In this document: positions 1-7,933 of the stretch, piece by piece
How the letters are laid out: the number at the start of each line of letters is the position of its first letter
Position numbering within the stretch: position 1 is the first letter of the stretch
NCBI GenBank assembly: GCA_009801015.1
Contig: VHZZ01000351.1
Location: forward strand, 214,944-235,020
Direction of reading: 5' to 3'
DNA length: 20,077 nt
From: Silene noctiflora
Taxonomy: Eukaryota; Streptophyta; Magnoliopsida; Caryophyllales; Caryophyllaceae
Program-made: the position numbers and the translations under genes
The notes under the pieces: generated by a model
The model's input: the letters and a program-made list of their open reading frames with translations, nothing else
Told to the model about the DNA's origin: nothing
The model's database searches: none

Positions 1-95
1 TATTGTAATTCCCGTGAATTTTAATGTAGGAATTAAACTCCAGTGCATTGTAAATTAACACATCAATTTAATTCCCGTATCAACCAAACGAGGCC
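1..95 (-). mobile_element. Possible PIF/Harbinger (Tourist-like) MITE end, cut by the window edge
   Basis: Read on the minus strand, the segment starts GGCCTCGTTTGGTTG, a terminal sequence common in plant Harbinger/Tourist elements. It is followed outward by TTA (96-98), the usual 3-bp target of that superfamily. The other end lies outside the window, so neither a paired inverted repeat nor a duplication can be shown. Confidence 0.3.
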
Positions 96-998
96 TTAAT
101 GTGTTAATTGGTTATTTCAAAGACTGTTAATTAATGTTATGTTTCCCCATTTCCAAGACCGAGACTTGACTACATGACTCCCCCACTACTCTTAAACTTT
201 CTTAATTTATCATTTCATATCTATTTTAGTTATTTATTCATATTTTATTATCTTAGTTAATTTAGAATATTCAAATCTTCAATCTTTTATCAGAGTAAAC
301 TAGAACTAAAACGAGATTTATAGCCTAACCCCACCATCCTTGTGATAACCTCGACTTACCCGACTATACTAGTTAGGTATCGAGTTATAAATTTGTTTGA
401 TAGGGTGTGACGACTTTTACCCTCGTCAATAACCTGATAATTATTAAATAATGACCAAATTGAAAACGATTTAGTGTTTAGTTTGATACATTTGACTTAA
501 TAATGAATTAATTAAACCAAATAATAGTCGAAAAACTAATTTTAATGGTAAAAAATTGAAATAATGCGATCAAATCCCTAGACCTGATAGTGACCCGACC
601 TGGCCCCTACTTGACCAGAAAGGGTATGGTGACCCGATATAAGCCGACCTAACTGATTCGACCCGACCCGACTGACCCAATTGCCACGTATACGAACTTA
701 AGCTACCATAATAAAGTTCAAATCAAAACTACATTATGAATAATCACGTACATAAAACCTGATTAAAGCCTCAACATTCAAATAGATCAATCTTGCTATT
801 TAGAGCATCAATGAGAAAAAAAAAACTAGCTAGAGAGAAAGATAAATAAACTCGTCCGATTCAACTATTTGAGACCTCGTCAATTCATCATAGACTTTTA
901 GTACTAGTGAATATTTAAATTTGTAATCCATTATCACAATACATTTGTCTCAAGTTTTAACCGTTAGACTAAAACTTATTCGATAGTAGTTCTAACAC
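96..998. other. Intergenic, downstream of the GASA gene
   Basis: No coding sequence is apparent on either strand. The 3' UTR and poly(A) site of the minus-strand GASA gene should lie just below 999, but I could not fix them. The only structured part is a degenerate GACCCGACC-type repeat near 585-680. The rest is AT-rich and unremarkable. Confidence 0.5.
585..680. repeat. Degenerate GACCCGACC repeat patch
   Basis: Several near-copies of GACCCGACC/GACCTGAC lie within about 95 bp. The same motif family, on the other strand, recurs at 7000-7050, 7574-7600 and 18940-19260. In plant genomes such runs often form the body of short non-autonomous DNA transposons. No terminal repeats could be paired here. 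Confidence 0.4.
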
Positions 999-1225
999 TT
1001 ATGGGCACTTGGGGCCGCCTCTCTTGGTCTTCCAGTTGTTGTAGCACGGGCAAAGCTGCTTGTTGCCGTAGGTACCGGGTGGAACGCACAAGCATTTAGC
1101 GCAACATTTTTGGCAGAAGAACATACATGGCTTCTTATACGCCGTGGCCGAGCACCTCATCGTACACCTTGATCCACATTCTACGTTCATTTACAAAAAA
1201 TGTACATTCAATATTTTGGTATCAA

Positions 1226-1260
<35 letters not shown>

Positions 1261-3736
1261 CTAGAAACAAGGATTCAATATAATTAAATAAATCTGTACA
1301 AATTAATTATACTATAAAGTTTTTAATCGCCATCAATTTTCTATATATAAAAGATGAGTCTTTTAAATGCATGTGGTTGGTCCATTGATTTACAAAAAGC
1401 CACTACCCCACTACTTCCACCACTTATGAAAGACATTTTACTTCGAGATTAAATATGAAATAAAGCTTAAAAAGAAGAATTCTATAAGAAAACATTAACA
1501 ATAAAGTTTTAAATTTTTTTTATGAAATATTTTAAAAAATTTAACATATTAGCTCTAAATAATCGGAAAATTATGAGTGTACACGAATTGAAAAATATTA
1601 AATCTTTTTAAAATAAATTCAATTAGATAGAATCATTACATAATTATAAACATAATTTAAAAATTACCAAGTAATGAAATTATTAGATTTACTGATTTTT
1701 AACTTTAAAAAGTTTTAAATATTTGATTATCCGATAGTATAAATTTTACCAATATGAAAAAAGTTCAACATAATATTTTTAGGACTAATAAAAAGAAAAA
1801 AAATATTTCAACATAAGCAAAAAGCGATTTACATTTGTCTTTCTTTTAAATTTGTATTAGCGAGCCCGTGCATTTTTTGCACGGGTTTAAAACTAGTGTG
1901 TGATAGACCTAACCAAAGGACTTTAATGTAAATATTATATTGTTTTGGTTGAAGTATAAATTTAGAGATTGAACACCAGAATATGACGATTTTATTTAAA
2001 ATAAACATGTCCTACTTATGATATTAATAGTATAAAGATGTTAATTATTTAACATATACAAATATAATATAAGTATGTTATATTTTGAAAACTATTAAAA
2101 GGTAAATAAATCAAGTTAGATTTAAAAAAAAATATAATATTCCATAATTATTTCGATTTTATTTAATGCATATCTATAATATATTTGTATAAATATATAA
2201 GTCTCTTAAAATTACATGCCTAAATAGTAAAAGTAATTTTGTTAGTAGTAAAAAGAATTGCAGTATCATTAACATTATTGGATATAGTAATATGATAATA
2301 ATCACTCATTTGAATAGTCCAAGTAATAATATTAGCAGCGAGCGGGAGTAGTGAAAGTAATAGAAGTAACAACGGTAGTAGTGAAATCATCAATATTAAT
2401 GCGACAATTAATAGTGAAAGTGACAATAATTACGGCGGGAGTAGTGACAGTAAAAGTAGTAATAACGAATGTAATAAAAGTAACAATACTAATAACAAAA
2501 GAAAGTATATATGACTAATTAAATAACCAATCGATTTAAGTAAAATATTAATATAACGAGAGTATTGAATTTGTCTCATAATTTATTTCTATCTTAATTT
2601 TAAGATATGCCATAGAAAAATATATTAATTATAACTTTATGAGTTATGTAACTTTAAAATAGTTTTTATTTAATTGAAAATAAATCTTAATGTTAATTAG
2701 AGGTAGTCCGGACGAGGCCGGGCACCAATACTAGTACATACATAAATCTAAGATTTGAAAATTAAATAAAGTATTCAAATGTATCAAGGACCGTTCTTGA
2801 GAGGAAAATATATAATTTGTCATTTGCGGGATATATAGTAAAGTAGCTTGTTAATATGTGCCCTTAGAACACACGTTAAAAACCCCGTTATTAAAGATTT
2901 TAATATTTTAATAATTAAATATATCTACCTTGTGGATGGAGGCTCCCTTGTTTGGCACCATACTGCAAAACAGGACAATAAAAATGAATGAACAATTTAT
3001 TCTAAGCAACCCCAATGAGTAATTTAGTACGAGTATAAATTAATAATCTTTGTTAATTCTTTCGGAAAAATAAGAACCGGGTTTTAGTACGTGTAGGTTC
3101 GTATAATCAAAAGTATTTTATTATTTCAATCATTTATTTACGTTTAAGAATAAAAAGGTAAATAAATGGCTGAAACAGATAAAAAATTGACGTAAGTGGT
3201 CATGTCTTGGTAGTGGGGGATCAGATCCGACTTAGAAACATTCACATTACATTTTTTTTTTTTGATAAGCAAAAGAAACCAGGTTAATCGAAATCAACCT
3301 ATAACATTATAGTTGTTTATATTGTTTTTGTTATGCCAATAAATTATCGACTTTATGGCTAATTTAGAGGCACATTGTCCTACTTTTGTAGGTGAGATGA
3401 TACATTATAAATTGCTTACCAATTGGCTAACATGGACTTGTGGCCTAGATGATTGGCTTTCGGCCTGCGAAAATGCAAACAAAAATAGCATAAAAACTCA
3501 TAATGTCTCCGACTTAAACATAAATTGAAAATTTTATGAGACGAATATATAAAATAATAACCATCCTAGTCCCCGTGACTTCATAATTCACAAGTGATTT
3601 TAGGTTGCCTGGTTTTACGAAGGTTAAGAATAATAAGAGCGAGTTTTTATACCTGATTAGCTGTAATTAAAACAAGCATCAAAGCGACATATAGTATTAT
3701 CGTAAATTTCCTTGCCATTGTCGTTGCCGTTGCCAT
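999..3736 (-). CDS. GASA/Snakin family gibberellin-regulated cysteine-rich peptide, three exons, 99 aa
   Basis: Exons, in order of transcription: 3736-3653, 2962-2929 and 1180-999 (84, 34 and 182 nt; 300 nt including TAA). Every junction is GT-AG and the phases agree. Exon 1 encodes a signal peptide: MATATTMARK, then a hydrophobic stretch to about residue 26. Exon 2 adds the short variable linker YGAKQGSLHPQ. Exon 3 holds the GASA domain with all 12 conserved cysteines (CGSRC, MRC, KPC, FFCQKCC, CLC, CPC) and the family ending GGPKCP. The start at 3736 is chosen because it opens the signal peptide; a second Met at codon 7 is possible. Members are secreted to the wall or apoplast, fold through six disulfides, and act in hormone-responsive growth or antimicrobial defence. 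The role of this copy is not known. Intron 2 (1181-2928) is long because of transposon insertions. The gene appears intact. An ORF start inside intron 2 at 1190 is not the real start. Confidence 0.93.
1229..1258. repeat. (TA)15 microsatellite
   Basis: Thirty uninterrupted bases of alternating TA lie in intron 2 of the GASA gene, about 50 bp from the exon 3 acceptor in transcription order. It is likely to be length-polymorphic. Confidence 0.95.
1340..1896 (+). mobile_element. Non-autonomous Helitron 1 in GASA intron 2
   Basis: The 3' end is characteristic: a GC-rich hairpin CCCGTGCA-(TTTT)-TGCACGGG at 1865-1885, then seven bases, then CTAG at 1893-1896 followed by T. The proposed 5' end is TCTATATATAAAAG at 1340, which resembles plant Helitron starts (TCTATA..., then GAGTCTTTTAAA). 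The base before it is T, not the usual A of an A|T target, so the exact 5' border is uncertain. There is no coding capacity, so it would depend on a Rep/helicase from elsewhere. It lies antisense to the host gene. Confidence 0.55.
2173..2734 (+). mobile_element. Possible non-autonomous Helitron 2 in GASA intron 2
   Basis: The 5' end TCTATAATATATTTG at 2173, with AAGTCTCTTAAAATTACATG about 30 bases on, is similar in kind to the start of Helitron 1. The 3' end has a hairpin GTCCGG-(ACGAGG)-CCGGGC at 2705-2722, then CTAG at 2731-2734. The flanks are A (2172) and T (2735), as expected for insertion between A and T. The body holds a trinucleotide-periodic repeat. The 6-bp stem with one G-T pair is weaker than in Helitron 1. 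Confidence 0.45.
2322..2503. repeat. Cryptic trinucleotide repeat (AGT/AAT/GAA/AAC)
   Basis: About 180 bp show clear period-3 structure made of AGT, AAT, AAC, GAA and GAC triplets. In one plus-strand frame this reads as Ser/Asn/Glu-rich but with stop codons. It looks like a decayed microsatellite inside Helitron 2, not a coding region. Confidence 0.6.
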
Positions 3737-3833
3737 TTCTCAACGATACCGATTATAATTTTTTTAATAGTTTTCAAGAGAAGAGAGTGATTTTGTTGAA
3801 TAATGTGTGAAATGTTTAGTGAATGAAGGTGTA

Positions 3834-3841
3834 ATTTATAG
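3834..3841 (-). promoter_or_regulatory. Probable TATA box of the GASA gene
   Basis: CTATAAAT on the minus strand lies about 100 bp upstream of the GASA start codon. This predicts initiation near 3800-3810 and a 5' leader of about 70 nt. The leader contains a CT-rich stretch (ACTCTCTTCTC), common in plant leaders. Confidence 0.6.
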
Positions 3842-4474
3842 GCATAAAATTAATCATATTCATGCTTGACTTTAAGAGGAAAGTTATGAAAGATTAAATT
3901 GTTATAATTTCGAAAGCGATGTTTGACCAAATTGTCCTCTCAATTACGGAGTAGTATTAAATTTTCATACCAATTTATGCTTTAGTTACTACAGTAAAAA
4001 GTTAGATTTCCACTAAGAAGATAGGACAACAAGGAAATTTATTGTGTTCCTTCCAAAATAGTAAAAAAAGAAAAATGTTTAGTTTTTATATTATTAGAAA
4101 GAAATGTTGGTAAGCATTTTTATTAATTTAAATTATTGATTCATTTGATATTTATGATATTATCTGAAATTATCTAATTTAACTCTTTAACGGTAAACTT
4201 TTCATGAGTTTATATTTCTGGCTCAAAATATACTTATGTTTCATAACATCATATGAACATAATTTCAAAGTGTTAAAACTTTTATGGTCTAATATTAATT
4301 AAAATTACGCTCATTTTTGTTGCTACATAGAAAAGCATAGAGTCGAAAGCTCACGGAGTCATGGTGATCACAAGCTGAATAATAGTTAACAATCTTACTT
4401 TATTTACATCTCAACCTGAAATACCTAGATTATAAGCCATGTTCTTTCTGGCTTAAATTCAACACTTATTTCAA

Positions 4475-4617
4475 TTCAGTTCACCTCTATTCAGTCCAAT
4501 TCTGTTCAATTTCAGTCAGTTCTATTCAGCTCATTTTTTCACAAAATTAACTCTTACTTAAGCTTCATTTAGTTTAGTTCAGTTCAATTTCACTCAATTC
4601 AATTAAGTTCAACTCAT
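4475..4617. repeat. Degenerate TTCAG/TTCAA pentamer repeat
   Basis: Many irregular copies of TTCAGTTCA, TTCAATTCA and TCAGTCCA occur over about 140 bp. A weaker patch of the same type is at 15680-15800. It is simple-sequence DNA without coding capacity. Confidence 0.6.
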
Positions 4618-4835
4618 TTATAGCCAAAAAACAAATAAGTATCTTTACATATAATTTACCGACTAAATTAATTAACATCTGCTATCGATGCAATCTATCC
4701 CCAACCTTGGAAGGTGGAGTAATTCTCTCCGCAAGTCTAGCCTTAAATGAGGAGACAGTTAATGAAAAATGACACGAAAATCATTTACGTAAATTAATTA
4801 CTAAATATAGTGAAGATTTACAGTTGAGAGTTAGT

Positions 4836-4936
4836 TGGCCGTTACGGAAATCGCGGGAACTGTAGCCCAGTGGGCCTATTTATAGATAACGCAAGATTAT
4901 GATGATAGGCCCATTTCCATGTGCAGTCACATGCAC
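4836..4936 (-). promoter_or_regulatory. Orphan promoter-like cluster (TATA box, two site II motifs, CATGTG inverted pair)
   Basis: On the minus strand a good TATA sequence, CTATAAATAGG (about 4875-4885), is flanked by GGGCCTA/TGGGCC motifs on both sides. Upstream of it is an inverted pair, CATGTG-CAGT-CACATG (4919-4934). No coding sequence follows downstream on the minus strand, and the first ATG opens only a 13-codon frame. It could be the promoter of a non-coding RNA, part of an LTR fragment, or chance. Confidence 0.25.
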
Positions 4937-5125
4937 TTATTACTATCCCTTTTCTACTTTTTCTGCAATTTTACTCCCGTATCTTTTTGAATCTTTTAAA
5001 CAAACGATTAAAGGTTCAATTCTTGATTTTTGCGGATGAAAATGCTAAACTTGAAAGGGGTCTATTCATTAAATTGTCTTCAATATTCTAAAAGGGATTG
5101 TCCAGTTATCGGTAGGGACTAGGGG

Positions 5126-5259
5126 CAGTGGCGGATGAAATTTTCGAAATTTTTAGTTAAAATTTTCGAATTTTTTTCGAGTGTACCTTATATTATTACC
5201 ATTTCATCCACCCTAAAATTTTTCGATCCCCCTAAACTTGAATCCTAGCTCCGCCACTG
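5126..5259. mobile_element. hAT-type MITE with perfect 8-bp target duplication
   Basis: The 134-bp element is bounded by the 10-bp inverted repeat CAGTGGCGGA ... TCCGCCACTG. It is flanked on both sides by the identical octamer ACTAGGGG (5118-5125 and 5260-5267). An 8-bp duplication with CAG...CTG ends is diagnostic of the hAT superfamily. The interior is AT-rich and non-coding, so it would need a transposase supplied in trans. Confidence 0.88.
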
Positions 5260-5335
5260 ACTAGGGGATACTCCTGATCAACATAAAAAAAAAAAAATCT
5301 TTTGGAATGTTTTGGTTCGTATGGACAGGGGTATT

Positions 5336-5469
5336 CCTGTTGACGGCGGAAAATTTCTAAGTCTTGGTTAAAATTTTTGAGTTTTTTTCAAGGTTACTTG
5401 TGACATTATCTGTCCATATCTATTGAAATTTTTCGTTCCCGTTGACTCAAAATCCCGCACCGCCACTGC
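5336..5469. mobile_element. Degenerate relative of the adjacent hAT MITE
   Basis: Starting about 76 bp after the intact MITE, this segment repeats its layout: GACGGCGGA at the left, AAAATTTTTGAGTTTTTTTC and AAATTTTTCGTTCCC inside, and CCGCCACTG at the right. The left terminus is altered and I could not find a matching duplication. It is an older copy of the same family, and the borders are approximate. Confidence 0.55.
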
Positions 5470-5672
5470 ATACTTACGTTCCACAATTTTATAAATAAGC
5501 TGGTCTCTTTTAACATGAAAATACGTATATCTGTCGTTAACCAGGCTAGAAAATAGTCGAATACCATTCTCAAATGGAAGGATGAGATAAGCTTTCTATT
5601 AGTTCTTAGTCATGTCACTTTTATCTCATTTATCCCGTTTATGACGTATATATTATTTAAATAATAATTTGT

Positions 5673-5918
5673 AGTCCGTAAGATGGAGTCTAGTGATTAA
5701 AATTCGGGTGAAATTTCGAAGGACTCAAGTTTAAGCCTTATAAAAAGCAATTTTGTGGATGCTTATGACTTGGGGTTATGCCTTCTAAATTTCGAGTCTG
5801 TCGCTCAGTAGTGGTTTACCAGATATACGTGTTTTGCAGACTATTACGTATATCCGGAGGTTTTCCCAATGCACACCAAAAATAACGGTTACGGACCCCC
5901 TCGTCATAAAAATAATAT
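5673..5918 (+). mobile_element. tRNA-derived SINE with 13-bp target duplication
   Basis: The head contains an A-box-like TCTAGTGATT (5689-5698) and a degenerate B-box AGTTTAAGCC (5728-5737), the RNA polymerase III promoter layout of tRNA-derived SINEs. The body ends in a short A-rich tail (ATAAAAATAATAT). A perfect duplication, AATAATAATTTGT, flanks it at 5660-5672 and 5919-5931. From memory the 3' body resembles a SINE family of Amaranthaceae, but that was not checked. The decayed B-box suggests this copy is no longer transcribed. Confidence 0.8.
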
Positions 5919-5947
5919 AATAATAATTTGTGTACACAAATACTGAA

Positions 5948-6079
5948 GAGAAATACTCGTGTTCTCGGGAAGACGTCCTTCTTACGGCCAAAGGAGGAGG
6001 ATTATCCTCCTCATTTCCATTTTGCTCCTCCTTCTTTGGTGTAAGGAGGACGTCCTCCCGAAAAACGCAAGTATTTTCT
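5948..6079. mobile_element. Mutator-like foldback MITE with 9-bp target duplication
   Basis: The 132-bp element is nearly all inverted repeat. The left arm GAGAAATACTCGTG, then CTCGGGAAGACGTCC, pairs with the right arm GGACGTCCTCCCGA, then CGCAAGTATTTTCT. Inner arms CCAAAGGAGGAG and CTCCTCCTT/TTTGG continue the stem, and GGAGGATTATCCTCC forms a smaller palindrome within it. The 9-bp sequence AATACTGAA flanks it exactly (5939-5947 and 6080-6088), the length typical of Mutator-like elements. It is non-coding. Confidence 0.82.
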
Positions 6080-6174
6080 AATACTGAAATGTTTGGATGA
6101 TATACAATCTCTTCCTAAATTACTAAGAAATTAATTTCTCCGTATTTTATTAAATTGATTTCCTAATCCTTTTA

Positions 6175-6398
6175 CTCTCTCTGTCCCGAATTTTTGCTTT
6201 CCTATTTTATTTTGGGATATCTCAGTCAATTGTTGTCCTTTCTATTTTAGTAGTACATTTGATGAACAATATGATACTTCAGACTTAATTTGATTCACTT
6301 GTCATTTAATAATTGCCTAATTGATTCCCTTCTCGTTTCTTAATTTTTTGTACCAAAAACAAAGGACAACAATTGACCAGGACGGTTCGACGAAAGAG
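6175..6398. mobile_element. Stowaway (Tc1/mariner) MITE
   Basis: The ends are TA-CTCTCTCTGTCCCG at the left and CGAAAGAG-TA at the right, the TA being the target duplication (6173-6174, 6399-6400). A 17-bp perfect subterminal inverted repeat, GTCAATTGTTGTCCTTT, lies at 6225-6241 with its complement at 6361-6377. The size, the TA target and CTCYCTCYGTC ends fit Stowaway. The terminal 10 bp are imperfectly paired, so the copy is old. Confidence 0.75.
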
Positions 6399-6400
6399 TA

Positions 6401-7049
6401 TCATTAGACATTAATGTATTTTCATTTACTTGCTCTGCGAAAGAGGCAGTTGTATTTCTATTTTACTCAAGCCACGAGCTATGTTTTAGCATACGAGACA
6501 TCTTAAATGATCAAGAATGTCTTGTCCTCTTTGTACAACTGTTCCTTCACTTTCTATTTTTGTATTCCAACTTCTATTTTAAAAATGTGGTATAATCAGT
6601 ACATAGAACATTATCGCCTTATATAGTATTTGAAAACGTGAAATTGATTTTCACTTGCAAGGTTTTAATTATAGAAATAAAAAAAAAAATGTTTGAAGTC
6701 AATTCCAAAGATTACCCGTCTTGTAAAATTTGAAAATAATTTGAAACTCATCTTCTGGAATAAAAATATATGAAACGAAATTCAACTTGATCAATTTGCA
6801 GTTCCAGTTAATCAGAATAACTGGCCCTTAATAATGACAAAGAAAAGTTTATTTTTAATTTTTTTTATGACAAATTACACCATAAGCGATATAACAATAA
6901 TTTGTCAAAATTTAATCACAAGTTAAATAGTTCCGACATAAGCACATTAGTTTGTCATATTTTAGGCTTATTACACCTAGACCTAGCAAACGAGTCAACC
7001 AGATCAGGTTTGAGTCGGGTTATTTCAGGTTTCGGGTTAAACTCGAGTC
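6401..7049. other. Intergenic; end holds a partial GGGTCGGG-type element
   Basis: No gene is seen. Most of it is AT-rich. From about 6973 the sequence TAGACCTAGCAAACGAGTCAACC, followed by GAGTCGGGTTATTTCAGGTTTCGGG, resembles the left half of a plant hAT-like element. Its right part may resume after the inserted element at 7557-7610. Confidence 0.4.
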
Positions 7050-7556
7050 TAGGGGTGTTAACGAGCCGAGCCGAGCCCGAGCTTGACCTTGCTCGGCTTG
7101 TGCTCAAGAATCAAAACTCGAGCTCGTTCCGATCTCGAGCTTACCCGAGCTTAGAAAAAATGTGTTTGTTATAAAGCTTGTGAGTTTTAACGCGAACTCG
7201 AGCCAAACTCGAGCCCAAATTGAGCCTATATAAAATTATTTGTTTTTTTTTATTTTCTTTCTTTCGATATTTTCAATAACAAGGCTCGAAGGTTATATGT
7301 AAAAATATTTGGCAAATTAACGAGACATTTGATATGTGTGATACAAAAATATAATCATGATAAAATATTTTTATGAAATATGAGCAATATCTTATGTAAT
7401 CACACAACTTCGAGCCGTTCACGAGCTTTTTGAGTCGAGCCAACCATTGCTCGGCTTGACTCGTTAAACTCTCGAGTCGAGCCCGAGCCCGAACCGAGCT
7501 TCAACCAATCCGATCTCGAGTAGCTCGCGAGCTGTCTCGTCTCATTAACACCCCTA
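7050..7556. mobile_element. GAGCCGAG/CTCGAGC-rich non-autonomous element
   Basis: Termini TAGGGGTGTTAACGAG and CTCATTAACACCCCTA form a 16-bp inverted repeat with one mismatch. The arms are packed with GAGCCGAG, CTCGAGC and GCTCGGCTTG motifs on both strands, and the centre is AT-rich. TAGGGGTGT termini are typical of plant hAT relatives. I could not find a convincing 8-bp duplication, so the superfamily is tentative. A 90-codon ORF across the left border is a by-product of the repeat. Confidence 0.65.
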
Positions 7557-7714
7557 CTCAGATTTAAAGTACTAGTGGTGGGTCGGGTTTAGGTCAGATC
7601 AATTTTACTAGGTCTAATTTCACTGTAAGACGACTAAGACCGTTTAACATAGGTACCGATTTTCCAAATTTCAACCCAAATTCTACATAATTCCCAACTT
7701 CCCAAGCATAAATT

Positions 7715-7903
7715 TGGGCCCAAATTATATACAATAGCAACCCAAAATCATGGTTCTAAATGGGCTGCATCAGTTTCATATATGGGCTATAAACAAGCTT
7801 AACCGTTTCTGTTCCACTAATCTAATTAAGCTGCGGAATTCCCAAAACGCTGCGTTTAATCAGTAGCACGTATCAATTTCAATTTCAACCATTCCTAAAC
7901 CCT
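7715..7903 (+). promoter_or_regulatory. Promoter of the THUMPD1-like gene: three site II motifs and a telo-box
   Basis: TGGGCC occurs at 7715-7720 inside the palindrome TTGGGCCCAA, and TGGGCT at 7761-7766 and 7783-7788. TATAAA follows at 7788-7793. CCTAAACCCT, a telo-box, is at 7894-7903, some 30 bp before the ATG. Site II (TCP-bound) plus telo-box is the known promoter pair of plant ribosomal-protein and translation-machinery genes, which fits a tRNA-modification factor. The roles assigned here are inferred from motifs only. Confidence 0.65.
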
Positions 7904-7933
7904 CTTCCCTCTTGAGCACCTTGGCATCTTCAA

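Larger units (their letters stand above)
3842..5117. other. Gene-free region upstream of GASA
   Basis: No ORF with coding character is seen. The part near 3842-4400 is presumably the GASA promoter; it is AT-rich and shows no regulatory motif I would defend. It is followed by a TTCAG-type simple repeat (4475-4617), an unidentified moderately complex stretch (4680-4760), and a compact promoter-like cluster (4836-4936), all listed or discussed separately. Confidence 0.5.

Noticed and set aside
2220-2426. Leucine-rich 68-codon minus-strand ORF resembling a membrane segment
   Set aside because: It is the complement of a trinucleotide repeat; the hydrophobicity follows from the repeat composition.
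5785-5991. 68-codon minus-strand ORF
   Set aside because: It falls within the SINE and runs into the neighbouring MITE, so it is not a gene.
7050-7556. CRISPR-like or tandem array of CTCGAGC motifs
   Set aside because: The motifs are irregularly spaced, occur on both strands and sit between transposon-like terminal inverted repeats in plant DNA.
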